A stretch of 64,000 nt of DNA, taken from the NCBI RefSeq assembly GCF_029946145.1, contig NZ_JAQSDY010000027.1:124001-188000 (forward strand). The letters run 5' to 3'. This DNA comes from Brevundimonas sp. Lineage in GTDB: Bacteria; Pseudomonadota; Alphaproteobacteria; Caulobacterales; Caulobacteraceae. Position numbers and translations under genes: made by a program. Below the pieces are notes generated by a model that was not told the origin of the DNA, searched no databases, and saw only the letters and a list, made by a program, of their open reading frames with translations. Below, one piece after another: positions 33,949 to 42,914 of this stretch; position 1 is the stretch's first letter; every line of letters starts with the position of its first letter.

Positions 33949-35637
33949 ATGACCATGACGGGCTCCGACTTCGACCGATACATCGCCGGCTGGCGCGGGC
34001 CCTTGCTGGCGGCGCTGATCGCCCTGTTCGCCGGCCTGCCGGTGCTGATGCTGTTGCCGCCGCTGGATCGGGACGAGAGCCGCTACGCCCAGGCCACGTC
34101 GCAGATGCTCGAGAGCGGCGACTATGTCGATATCCGCTATCAGGACGAGCCGCGCTGGAAGAAGCCGGTCGGCATCTACTGGATGCAGGCCGTGGCCGTG
34201 GCGGTGACCTCGAAGGTCGAGAACCGGGACATCGCGCCCTACCGCATTCCCTCGCTGCTGGGCGCCATGCTGGCCGCCGCCGCCTGCGCCTGGGCCGGCG
34301 CCGCCATGTTCGGCCAGAGGGCGGGTTTCCTGGCCGGGGCGATCCTCGGGGCCAGCTTCCTGCTGTCGACCGAGGCGGGGATCGCCAAGACCGACGCCAT
34401 GCTGTGCGGGGCCGTGACCCTGGCCATGGCGGGGCTGGCGCGCATTTATCTGGCGGCGCGGGCCGGGGAGGCGCCGCGAAGACCGTGGAAGCTGGCCTTC
34501 TGGCTGGGCCTGGGGCTGTCCATTCTGGTCAAGGGCCCGATCGGCCTGCTGGTCATCGCGCCCGCGATACTGGCCCTGTCGATCTGGGATCGCGACGTAT
34601 CGTGGCTGAGGCGGCTGGGCTGGGGCTGGGGCCTGCCGCTGGTGGCCCTGATCGTCGGGCCGTGGGCCATCGCCATCACCATCGCCACCGACGGTGGCTT
34701 CTGGCGCGAGGCCATCGGGGGCGATCTGGCGCCCAAGGTGGCGGGGGGGGACGAGGGCCATGGGGTCCTGCCCGGCTTCTATCTGCTGATCGCGCCGCTG
34801 CTGTTCTTCCCGGCGACCCTGTTGCTGCCCGCCGCCGTCTCGACCGGCTGGAGCCGGCGGGCCGAGCCAGCGATCCGGTTTCTGGTCTGCTGGGTGGTTC
34901 CGGCCTGGCTGATCTTCGAGCTGACGCCGACCAAACTGGCCCACTACACCCTGCCGACGTTCGGCGGTCTGGCCCTGCTGGCCGCCGCCGCCGTGATGCG
35001 GCCGGTCGGGCGGATCTCGCGCTACGCCGGGGTGGGTCTGACCCTGTTCGCGGGGGGACTGCTGGCCGTCGGCTCGGTGTACCTGCTGACCGAATATGGC
35101 AAGTCCACCGCCCAGACTTGGGCGACCCTGACCATCGTCTTCGCCATCATGGCCAGTCTGGTCGGGGCCTTTTTGATGATGCACCGGGCGGCGGTGACGG
35201 CCCTGCTGGTGTCGCTGACCCTGGGCGTCATGGCCCATGCCGCCCTCGCCGGCACCTTGCGCCAGCTGCGTCCGCTCGCGGTGGCTCCCCAGCTGGAAAA
35301 GGTGCTGGAGCGGGCCGACCTGCATCCGCATCAGGGCCGGGCCGGACCGGTGGCGATCACCAGCTTCCATGAGCCCAGCTTCGTCTTCCTGACCGGCAAG
35401 GACACCGAACTGACCGACGCCGAAGGGGCCGCGCGCGCCCTTGCCGAGGGCCGGCCGGCCATCGTCGAGGAAGGCGACGCCGACGCCTTCCGCGACGCGG
35501 CCGCACGCCTGGGCGTCACCGGCCGCGCCGTGGGCGTGGTCAACGGCCACAACTATTCCAAGGGCGACGACGTCAGCCTGACCGTCTACGCCCCGCCCGG
35601 CATCGCGACCCCGACCGGACCCGGGCCGGCCCGATGA
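33949..35637 (+). CDS. ArnT/GT39-like integral membrane glycosyltransferase
   Basis: 562 residues with about 11-12 helices. The N-terminal periplasmic loop motif LPPLDRDESRYAQAT (Asp40-Glu43) and RYQDEPRWKKPVGIYWMQAV are typical of the GT39/ArnT (PMT_2) family that uses polyprenyl-phosphate sugars. A soluble C-terminal domain (about 440-560) ends LTVYAPPGIATPTGPGPAR. It probably adds a sugar to lipid A or another envelope acceptor, with the divergent GT2 making the donor. The last four bases overlap the next gene (ATGA). Confidence 0.88.
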   Translation: MTMTGSDFDRYIAGWRGPLLAALIALFAGLPVLMLLPPLDRDESRYAQATSQMLESGDYVDIRYQDEPRWKKPVGIYWMQAVAVAVTSKVENRDIAPYRIPSLLGAMLAAAACAWAGAAMFGQRAGFLAGAILGASFLLSTEAGIAKTDAMLCGAVTLAMAGLARIYLAARAGEAPRRPWKLAFWLGLGLSILVKGPIGLLVIAPAILALSIWDRDVSWLRRLGWGWGLPLVALIVGPWAIAITIATDGGFWREAIGGDLAPKVAGGDEGHGVLPGFYLLIAPLLFFPATLLLPAAVSTGWSRRAEPAIRFLVCWVVPAWLIFELTPTKLAHYTLPTFGGLALLAAAAVMRPVGRISRYAGVGLTLFAGGLLAVGSVYLLTEYGKSTAQTWATLTIVFAIMASLVGAFLMMHRAAVTALLVSLTLGVMAHAALAGTLRQLRPLAVAPQLEKVLERADLHPHQGRAGPVAITSFHEPSFVFLTGKDTELTDAEGAARALAEGRPAIVEEGDADAFRDAAARLGVTGRAVGVVNGHNYSKGDDVSLTVYAPPGIATPTGPGPAR

Positions 35638-36548
35638 GTCGCCCGATCACCATCGTCGAGGTCGGACCCCGCGACGGCCTGCAGAACGAGACGGCGCTCC
35701 TCGAACCCGCCGTCCGCGTCGATCTGATCCGGCGGCTGGAGGCGGCGGGGGCGCGGCGGATCGAGGCGGTCAGCTTCGTCCATCCGAAATATGTGCCGCA
35801 GATGGCGGGGGCCGAGGAGGTGATGGCGGCCTTGCCGAAGGAGCCGGGCCGCAGCCGCATCGGCCTGGTGCTGAACGGCAAGGGCTATGACCGGGCGTTG
35901 GGAACGGCGGTGGACGAGGTCAATGTGGCCCTGTCGGCCACCGACGGCTTCGGTCTGAAGAACCAGGGCCTGACCGTGGACCAGCAGGTGCAGATGCTGG
36001 CGGACATCATGGCCGGACGACAGAACGCCGAAGGGTCGCCGGGCGCGACGCCCTCGCTTTCGGCCACCCTGTCGTGCGTCTGGGGCTGCCCGTTCGACGG
36101 CGAGGTGTCGACCGATCAGGTGGCTGAGCTGGTGGGCCGGATCGCGGCGTTGGGAATGGCCGAGATCGCCTTGGCCGACACCATAGGCGTCGGCGATCCG
36201 TGGAGCGTGACTCGCAAGGTCGAGGCCGCCCGCAAGGCCGCACCCGACGCCGTTCTACGGCTGCATTTTCACGACACCCGCAATACCGGACTGGCCAACG
36301 CCCATGCGGGCGTCGAGGCCGGGGTGGACGTTCTGGACGCGTCCGTGGGCGGCATCGGCGGCTGCCCCTTCGCGCCGGGCGCCACGGGCAATATCGCCAC
36401 CGAGGACCTGGTCTATATGCTGGAGCGGGCGGGGTATTCGACCGGCTACGACCTCGACGCCCTGATCGGAACCGCGCGCTGGATTGGCGGGAAGATCGGC
36501 CGCCCCGCGCCGAGCGCGCTGAGCCGCGCGGGGGGATGGCCGACTTAA
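35634..36548 (+). CDS. Hydroxymethylglutaryl-CoA lyase
   Basis: 304 residues, ATG overlapping the upstream stop. HMG-CoA lyase signatures: TIVEVGPRDGLQNETALLEP (metal-binding Asp), LRLHFHDTRNTGLANA (two metal His) and SVGGIGGCPFAPGATGN with the catalytic Cys. It splits HMG-CoA to acetoacetate and acetyl-CoA, the last leucine-degradation step; the bkd operon at 49-53 kb does the early step. No liu genes are adjacent in the window. Overlap with a glycosyltransferase gene is an odd pairing. Confidence 0.92.
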   Translation: MSRPITIVEVGPRDGLQNETALLEPAVRVDLIRRLEAAGARRIEAVSFVHPKYVPQMAGAEEVMAALPKEPGRSRIGLVLNGKGYDRALGTAVDEVNVALSATDGFGLKNQGLTVDQQVQMLADIMAGRQNAEGSPGATPSLSATLSCVWGCPFDGEVSTDQVAELVGRIAALGMAEIALADTIGVGDPWSVTRKVEAARKAAPDAVLRLHFHDTRNTGLANAHAGVEAGVDVLDASVGGIGGCPFAPGATGNIATEDLVYMLERAGYSTGYDLDALIGTARWIGGKIGRPAPSALSRAGGWPT

Positions 36549-36620
36549 GTCGAGGGTGATGGCCGATTTGATCGAAGTCGGGTTGTCTGACGCGCCGATC
36601 GGCTAGGGTCCGGCTCGCCG

Positions 36621-37946
36621 ATGGAAACCGCCATGCCGAACGCCTTGTACGCCCAGCGCCTGATGTCCGCGACGGACGCCGCCGCCCTGATCCTCTCCGG
36701 CGCCCGGGTGGCGATGGGGCTCGGCTTCTCACAGCCGCCGGCCATTCTCGCCGCCCTGGCGGACCGGGCCCGGGCAGGTCAGGTCGAGGAGGTCAGCCTG
36801 TATTATCTGCTATCCACCGGGATCGCCGGCCAGACGGTGCTGACGGACGAGCTGATGGGCCGCATCCGTCCGGTGAGCCTTTTCCACAGCGCCATCGAGC
36901 GCGGGCTGGAGGCGCGGGCGCGAGCGGCGGGCCGGCCCAATCCCGTCACCTTCGTCCCCACCAGCTTCCAGCAGACGCCGCGGGTCATGCGCGAGGCGGG
37001 GCTCGACACCCTGATCTGCACCGTCTCGCCGATGGACGAGGACGGCTTCTTCAGCTTCGGGATCAACACCGACTACAACAAGCCGGTCAGCGAGCACGCC
37101 GGACGGATCATCCTCGAGGTCAATCCGGCGATGCCGCGGGTGTTCGGCGACTGCACGGTGCACATCTCGCGCGTGACGGCCGTGGTCGAGAACCCCACGC
37201 CCCTGCTGGAACTGCCGGTGGCCGAGGCGACGCCCAGCGATATCGCCATCGGCGGCCTGATCGCCGACATGATCGAGGACGGCTCGACCCTGCAGATGGG
37301 CATCGGGGCCCTGCCGAACGCGGTCTGCGCCGCCTTGCGCGATCGCCGCGACCTGGGTTTGCATACCGAGATGCTGACGCCCGGCCTGGCGCGGCTGATG
37401 CAGGATGGGGTGATCACCAACGCCCGCAAGACCCTGCATCCGGGCAAGGGGGTGTTCTCGTTCTGCATGGGCACGCGCGCCACCTATGACTATCTGGACG
37501 GCAACCGCGATTTCGAGGCGTATCCGGTCGACTATGTGAACGACCCGGCCGTCATCGCCCGCAACGACCGGATGGTCTCGGTCAACGCCACCCTGCAGGT
37601 CGATCTGACCGGGGCCTGCTGTTCGGAGCATCTGAACGGGCGCCAGTTCACGGCCTCGGGCGGTCAGCTGGACTTCGTGCGCGGGGCCTACGCCTCGGCC
37701 GGAGGGCGGTCGATCATCGCCTGCCATTCGACGGCGGCCAAGGGGACGGTCTCGCGCATCGTGGCCCGGCTGGCCGGACCGGTGACGGCGCCGCGCAACG
37801 ACGTGCACATCATCGTCACCGAACACGGCCGGGCCGAGCTCAAGGGCAAGAGCGACGCCCAGCGCGCCCGCACCCTGATCGCCATCGCCGATCCGCGCTT
37901 CCGGGAGGAGCTGGAGCGGGCGGCGCGGGAGGCGGGCCTGCTGTAA
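36621..37946 (+). CDS. Acetyl-CoA hydrolase/transferase family protein
   Basis: 441 residues from ATG 36621; ATG 36633 (preceded by GGAAA) is an alternative. Belongs to the acetyl-CoA hydrolase/4-hydroxybutyrate CoA-transferase family: the Glu thought to carry the CoA is in LGLHTEMLTPGLARL (about 245-260), and QMGIGALPNAVCAALRD and CSEHLNGRQFTASGGQLDF are hallmark segments. Likely shuttles CoA between acetate and another acid; follows HMG-CoA lyase by 72 bp, so both may serve acyl-CoA breakdown. Confidence 0.85.
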   Translation: METAMPNALYAQRLMSATDAAALILSGARVAMGLGFSQPPAILAALADRARAGQVEEVSLYYLLSTGIAGQTVLTDELMGRIRPVSLFHSAIERGLEARARAAGRPNPVTFVPTSFQQTPRVMREAGLDTLICTVSPMDEDGFFSFGINTDYNKPVSEHAGRIILEVNPAMPRVFGDCTVHISRVTAVVENPTPLLELPVAEATPSDIAIGGLIADMIEDGSTLQMGIGALPNAVCAALRDRRDLGLHTEMLTPGLARLMQDGVITNARKTLHPGKGVFSFCMGTRATYDYLDGNRDFEAYPVDYVNDPAVIARNDRMVSVNATLQVDLTGACCSEHLNGRQFTASGGQLDFVRGAYASAGGRSIIACHSTAAKGTVSRIVARLAGPVTAPRNDVHIIVTEHGRAELKGKSDAQRARTLIAIADPRFREELERAAREAGLL

Positions 37947-37961
37947 AACCAGCCCGGAGCT

Positions 37962-39026
37962 TCAGAAGCGCCGCCGCATGAGAACCACGGCGCCAACGAC
38001 GCAGGCGCTGAACAACGCGCCCTCGAGGGCGGCGGTCGTCAGCTGGCTGATCGGGCCGAATCCGGTCTCTCCGAACCAGCGACCGATCGGCGCCAGACTG
38101 AGGCGCGAGGCCGGAAAGCCGGCGGACAGCCGGTCGAGACTGCCGGCCATCAGCCGACCGCCGAGCAGGGCGATGACCACGCCGGCGGCGGTCCCGGCCG
38201 CGGCGCCAGCGGCCAGGCCGCGCCGCAGCCGCAAGGGTCGGGCGTCCCGGGTCACCGCCCATACCGCGAAGCCGACGGCGGCGCCCAGCACCGCCCCCTC
38301 CCCTGCGCCGGTGATGCCGCCGGGGGAATGGCCGAACAGCAGGTTGAAGGCGTCGGCGCCCAGCACATTGACCGCGGCGCCGACGGTCAGGCCGCCGGCG
38401 CTGCCGCCGAGGGTGGTCCACAGGGGGTGACGCCGCGCCAGGGCGTCCGCCGCCGCGACGCCGAAGCCGACGCCCGCGCCGCCCAACAGGCCGATGAGGG
38501 CCGTGAGGGCGATCATTACCATGATCACCGAGGCTGATCCCATGCCGGCCTGGGGCGAGGGCGCGAGGCTGAAGGCGCCGTAGAGGATTCCGCCGAGCGC
38601 GCCGGCGAACCCGCCGCCCGCCACGGCCGCCGCGCCGGTGAAGAAGAAGCGCCGCTGGACCCGCGGCGACTCTCGATCCGCGGCCGGCGCCTTGGACGTT
38701 TGTCCGTCCGCTGTCTCGACGGCGGCGATGAAGCGGTAGCCGTACCGGGGCACGGTCTCGATGAAGCGCGGCCGCGCGGCGTCGTCACCGAGGCAGCGTC
38801 GCAGGGTGCGGACGCACTGGGTCAGGGCTTCGTCCGTGACGGGCACGCCGCGCCAGACCTCGGCCATGAAGCGGTCCTTGGACACCAGCCGGCCATGCTC
38901 GCCGACCAGCAGGATCAGGGCGTCCAGATAGCGGGCGTTGAGATCGACCGGAGCCCCGTCGCGCGACAGGCGGCGGTCGAGGGGATCAAGCCGGAATCCT
39001 TCGAAGCGAAAACCGCCGGGCTCCAT
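37962..39026 (-). CDS. Winged-helix (OmpR/CadC-type) regulator fused to a glycine-rich membrane domain
   Basis: 354 residues. Residues 5-105 form a trans_reg_C winged helix: LDPLDRRLSRDGAPVDLNAR, DEALTQCVRTLRRCLGDD and IETVPRYGYRFIAAVE. After a linker (about 110-125) come five to seven Gly/Ala-rich hydrophobic segments, ending VVGAVVLMRRRF. There is no receiver domain, and the polytopic Gly-rich membrane half is unlike the single-helix CadC/ToxR plan. A membrane-bound one-component regulator is inferred. It is divergent from the membrane protein at 39115, its likely target. Confidence 0.8.
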   Translation of the reverse strand: MEPGGFRFEGFRLDPLDRRLSRDGAPVDLNARYLDALILLVGEHGRLVSKDRFMAEVWRGVPVTDEALTQCVRTLRRCLGDDAARPRFIETVPRYGYRFIAAVETADGQTSKAPAADRESPRVQRRFFFTGAAAVAGGGFAGALGGILYGAFSLAPSPQAGMGSASVIMVMIALTALIGLLGGAGVGFGVAAADALARRHPLWTTLGGSAGGLTVGAAVNVLGADAFNLLFGHSPGGITGAGEGAVLGAAVGFAVWAVTRDARPLRLRRGLAAGAAAGTAAGVVIALLGGRLMAGSLDRLSAGFPASRLSLAPIGRWFGETGFGPISQLTTAALEGALFSACVVGAVVLMRRRF

Positions 39027-39114
39027 TTTTCAGCAGATCCTCACGAGTTGCTCATGCTGCTCACCCGGCGCGCAGGGCACGCATGCAGCCTCACTCATGG
39101 AGCAAGGCAAGGCA

Positions 39115-39681
39115 ATGGCGACGATCATGGAAGACAGGGACGCGCGGACCGGACGGTGGTTGCGGATGCTGGTCTGGGGCGGTGCGCTCCTCGCCTGGCT
39201 GGTTCCGTTGACGGCGAAGCTGTTTGTACCGGGCATGTTGTGGACGCCGTTCGACTTCATCGTCTGGGGCGTGATGCTGCTGGTCGCGGCCGGACTGTGC
39301 GAGATCGGGCTGCGGCTGTCGGGCCAACTGGCCTATCGCGCGGCGATGGTGGTTGCGGTCGGGACCAGCTTCCTGATGGCCTGGTCCAACCTCGCGGTCG
39401 GCATCATCGGCGACGAGGACAATCCGTTGAACCAGATGTTCTTCGGGGTCATCGCCATCGCCGTCACGGGATCGTTTCTGGTCCGCTTCCGGTCCAGGGG
39501 CATGGCCATCGTCATGGCTGTGACCGCCGCTGCCCAGTCGAGCACGGCCTTCATCGCCCTCGCCCATGAGCAGTTCGTCTTCGTCATCGTGGGCATCTTC
39601 GCCCTCGGCTGGTTGCTGTCAGCCTGGCTGTTCCGGGAGGCGGCGAGGGCCGAGGCTCCGAAGCCTGAACTCAGAGGTTGA
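39115..39681 (+). CDS. Unknown polytopic membrane protein divergent from the winged-helix regulator
   Basis: 188 residues from ATG 39115 (AAGG seven bases upstream); ATG 39097 is also in frame. Five to six hydrophobic helices, with motifs GMLWTPFDFIVWGVMLLVAA and AMVVAVGTSFLMAWSNLAVG followed by GEDDNPLNQ-type loop (IIGDEDNPLNQMFFGV). No family name recalled. Divergent from the membrane-anchored regulator (88 bp between starts), suggesting control by it. The 3' end overlaps the putA stop by 11 bp (convergent). Confidence 0.7.
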   Translation: MATIMEDRDARTGRWLRMLVWGGALLAWLVPLTAKLFVPGMLWTPFDFIVWGVMLLVAAGLCEIGLRLSGQLAYRAAMVVAVGTSFLMAWSNLAVGIIGDEDNPLNQMFFGVIAIAVTGSFLVRFRSRGMAIVMAVTAAAQSSTAFIALAHEQFVFVIVGIFALGWLLSAWLFREAARAEAPKPELRG

Positions 39682-42600
39682 GCAGCGCCGGGTCGCCGCC
39701 CTGGGCGGAGATGTTGTTCGAGATGGCCTTTTCGGAGGCGTAGCGAATGAGGCTGTACGGGCCGCCGGCCTTGGGGCCGGTGCCCGACAGGCCCTCGCCG
39801 CCGAAGGGCTGGACGCCGACCACGGCGCCGATGATCGAGCGGTTGATGTAGACATTGCCGGCGGGGACCAGGCGGGTGACCTCCTCGGCGAAGGCCTCGA
39901 TACGGCTGTGGACGCCGAGGGTCAGGCCGTAGCCGCGTTGGGCCAGTTTCGACGCCGTCTGCTTCAGCTCGGACGGGTGATAGCGGCAGACGTGCAGGAT
40001 GGGGCCGAAGACCTCGCGCTCCAGATAGTCGGGCGTAGGAATCTCGGCGATGGTCGGGGCGAACAGCCAACCCTTGTCGGCGCCGGCCGGCAGGTCGGCG
40101 CGGGCGACGATCTTCGCGTCGGTGCCGAGCCGCTTCAGGTGGGCGTCGAGCGCAGCCCTGGCGTCGGCGTCGATGACCGGGCCGATGTCCGTGGCGGGAT
40201 CGGAGGGGTCGCCCACGACCTGGGCGGCCAGGGCGCCCTTGAGGCCCTCGATCAGGGCGTCGGCGGCGTCATGCGGGACATAGAGCAGGCGCAGGGCCGA
40301 GCAGCGCTGGCCCGACGAGCCGAAGGCCGACAGGATGACGTCGTCGATGACCTGTTCCTTCAGCGCCGTGGTGTCGACGAACATGCCGTTGAGGCCGCCG
40401 GTCTCGGCGATGAAGGGGATGATGGCGCCCGGGCGGGCGGCGAGGGCCTTGTTGATCGCGGTCGCCGTGTCGGTGCCGCCGGTGAAGGCGACGCCGTCGA
40501 TTCCCGGGTGGCTGACCAAGGCCGCGCCGACGGTCTCGCCGCGTCCGGGGACGAGGGCCAGCAGGTTCGGGTCCAGACCGGCCTTGTAGTAGAGGCGCAC
40601 GGCCTCGGCGGCGATCAGGGGGGTCTGTTCAGCGGGCTTGGCCAAAACGGCGTTGCCGGCGGCGAGGGCGGCGACGATCTGGCCGGTGAAGATGGCCAGG
40701 GGGAAGTTCCACGGGCTGATGCAGGCGAAGACGCCGCGGCCGTGCAGGACCAGCTGGTTGATCTCGCCGACCGGGCCCTTGAGCTCGGTCGGGCCGCCGA
40801 AGTCGCGTTCGGCCAGCATGGCGTAGTAGCGGCAGAAGTCGGCGGCCTCGCGGATCTCGGCGACGGCGTCGTTCAGGGTCTTGCCGGCTTCGCGCGACAG
40901 CAGGGCGACGAGGCGGTCCATGTCGGCTTCGAGCGCGTCGGCCATGGCGCGCAGGACGGGGGCGCGGCCCGCGCCGCCTTTGCGGTCCCAGGCGACCTGG
41001 GCCCTGGCGGCGGCGTCAATGGCGGCGTCGATGTCGGCCGTGCCGGCTTCGGAGACGTGACCGAGGACCTGGGTGGTGTCGAAGGGGTTGGTCACGGGCT
41101 GCGGGTTGGTCCCCGCCTTAAGCTTGCCGCCGATGATGGGGCCCGAGGTCAGTTTCTCGGCGTCGACCTTTTCGAGGGCGGCGGCGTGCCGGTCGCGGTC
41201 GGCGGCCTGGGAATAGTCGCGGCCGAGCGAGTTCTGGCGGTCCATGTACATGTCCTTGGGGGTCGGGATCTTGGCGTGGCGGTCGGGGTGAGCCTCGACG
41301 GCGGAGATGGGGTCGGCGGCGACGGCGGCGGCGGGCACCCGCTCGTCCAGCAGGGCGTGGACGAAGGAGGAGTTGGCTCCGTTCTCGAGCAGGCGGCGGA
41401 CCAGATAGGGCAGCAGGTCCTCATGCCCGCCGACGGGGGCGTAGGCGCGCACCGTGACGGGGCCGAAGGCGTCGCGGGCGGCGTCATAGAGGGCCTCGCC
41501 CATGCCGTGCAGGCGCTGGAATTCGATCTTCACCTTCCGCTCGGACGCCATCCGGTGGACGGCGGCGAGGGAGTGGGCGTTGTGGGTGGCGAACTGGCTA
41601 TAGAGGTGCGGGGCGGCCTCGATCATCAGCCGGGCGCAGACCAGATAGTTGAGGTCGGTCGCGGCCTTGGTGGTGAAGACCGGATAGTCGACGCGGCCGA
41701 AGACCTGGGCGCGCTTGACCTCGGTGTCCCAGTAGGCGCCCTTGACCAGACGCACCATCAGCCGGCGGCCGGAGGTCTTCGCCAGTTCGGCGACGCGCCG
41801 GATCACCTCGGGGCCGCGCTTCTGATAGGCCTGCACCGCGAGGCCGAGCCCGGTCCAGCCGCCGAGGTCAGGCTCGCGCGCCAGCCGGTCCAGCAGCTTC
41901 AGCGACAGGGCCAACCGGTCGGCCTCCTCGGCGTCCATGGTGAAGTTGATGTCATGCTGCGCCGCGATCCGGGCCAGGCGGACGATGCGGGGATAGAGCT
42001 CGTCCCAGACGCGGGCTTCGTGCGTGGCCTCGTAGCGCGGCGACAGGGCCGACAGCTTGACCGAGACGCCGTGGCCGGCCTCGGGGCCCTGCCCCTTGGC
42101 GGTCTTGCCGACGGCCTCGATGGCGTCGGCGTAGATCTTCTCATAGTGCTCGGCGTCGTGGGCGGTCCGGGCGCCCTCGCCGAGCATGTCGAAGGAGCAG
42201 AGCCAACCTTCCTTGTTCGCCCGCTTGAGGGCGCCCTCGATGGTGCGGCCGACGACGAACTGTTCGCCCATGATGCGGACGGCGGCGGCGACAGCCTCGC
42301 GGATGACGGGCTCGCCCAGACGACCGACGATGCGTTTGAGGAAGCCGGGGAGATCGGTCTTCGCCTCCTCGTCGACGTCGACCAGCTTCCCCGTCAGCAT
42401 CAGCCCCCAGGTCGAGGCGTTGACGAACAGGCTGTCGGACTGGCCGAGATGGGACGACCAGTCGGCCGAGCCGATCTTTTCGGCGATCAGGCGGTCGCGG
42501 GTGTCCTCGTCGGGGGTGCGCAGCAGGGCCTCGGCGAGGCACATCAGGGCCAGGCCCTCGCGAGTGCCGAGCGAGAATTCCTGCAGGAAGCTTTCGACCA

Positions 42601-42811
42601 CGCCCTGTTTCTTGACGCTGCGACGCGCGTGTTCGACCAGACCGACGGCGCTGGCGAGGACGGCCGCGCGTTCCGGACCGTCCAGCGGCATGCGCGCCAG
42701 CAGGTCCCGCACCGCGGCGGTCTCGTCGGCGAACTTGCCCTGATCCAGCGTGTCCCAGTCCTGGGAGAGGGCGATCGGCGGCGAGACGTGTGCGTTCATG
42801 GCGCGCGTCAT
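39671..42811 (-). CDS. putA: Bifunctional proline dehydrogenase / P5C dehydrogenase
   Basis: 1046 residues from ATG 42811 (GGAAG RBS). An arm region comes first, then the PRODH barrel (about 130-480, with MVRLVKGAYWDTEVK and RGPEVIRRVAELAKTSGR), then the aldehyde dehydrogenase (about 560-1000) with nucleophile Cys837 (GSSGQRCSAL) and PFGGEGLSGTGPKAGG. It oxidises proline to glutamate with substrate channelling. There is no N-terminal ribbon-helix-helix, so this is the non-DNA-binding type; regulation must come from elsewhere. Confidence 0.96.
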   Translation of the reverse strand: MTRAMNAHVSPPIALSQDWDTLDQGKFADETAAVRDLLARMPLDGPERAAVLASAVGLVEHARRSVKKQGVVESFLQEFSLGTREGLALMCLAEALLRTPDEDTRDRLIAEKIGSADWSSHLGQSDSLFVNASTWGLMLTGKLVDVDEEAKTDLPGFLKRIVGRLGEPVIREAVAAAVRIMGEQFVVGRTIEGALKRANKEGWLCSFDMLGEGARTAHDAEHYEKIYADAIEAVGKTAKGQGPEAGHGVSVKLSALSPRYEATHEARVWDELYPRIVRLARIAAQHDINFTMDAEEADRLALSLKLLDRLAREPDLGGWTGLGLAVQAYQKRGPEVIRRVAELAKTSGRRLMVRLVKGAYWDTEVKRAQVFGRVDYPVFTTKAATDLNYLVCARLMIEAAPHLYSQFATHNAHSLAAVHRMASERKVKIEFQRLHGMGEALYDAARDAFGPVTVRAYAPVGGHEDLLPYLVRRLLENGANSSFVHALLDERVPAAAVAADPISAVEAHPDRHAKIPTPKDMYMDRQNSLGRDYSQAADRDRHAAALEKVDAEKLTSGPIIGGKLKAGTNPQPVTNPFDTTQVLGHVSEAGTADIDAAIDAAARAQVAWDRKGGAGRAPVLRAMADALEADMDRLVALLSREAGKTLNDAVAEIREAADFCRYYAMLAERDFGGPTELKGPVGEINQLVLHGRGVFACISPWNFPLAIFTGQIVAALAAGNAVLAKPAEQTPLIAAEAVRLYYKAGLDPNLLALVPGRGETVGAALVSHPGIDGVAFTGGTDTATAINKALAARPGAIIPFIAETGGLNGMFVDTTALKEQVIDDVILSAFGSSGQRCSALRLLYVPHDAADALIEGLKGALAAQVVGDPSDPATDIGPVIDADARAALDAHLKRLGTDAKIVARADLPAGADKGWLFAPTIAEIPTPDYLEREVFGPILHVCRYHPSELKQTASKLAQRGYGLTLGVHSRIEAFAEEVTRLVPAGNVYINRSIIGAVVGVQPFGGEGLSGTGPKAGGPYSLIRYASEKAISNNISAQGGDPALLNL

Positions 42812-42914
42812 AAACGCTTCCGCGACGGAACGGGAGGGGGATGCGGCGTCTCGCCAACGCTCGCCCGAGGCGCTAGAGGTTGCGACCGATCAACGGCGGA
42901 GCCACCCGGCCCAT

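Noticed and set aside
33817..35550. 577-codon minus-strand frame opposite the GT39 gene
   Set aside because: Gln/Arg/Gly-rich antisense translation; the plus strand has a clear multi-helix transferase.
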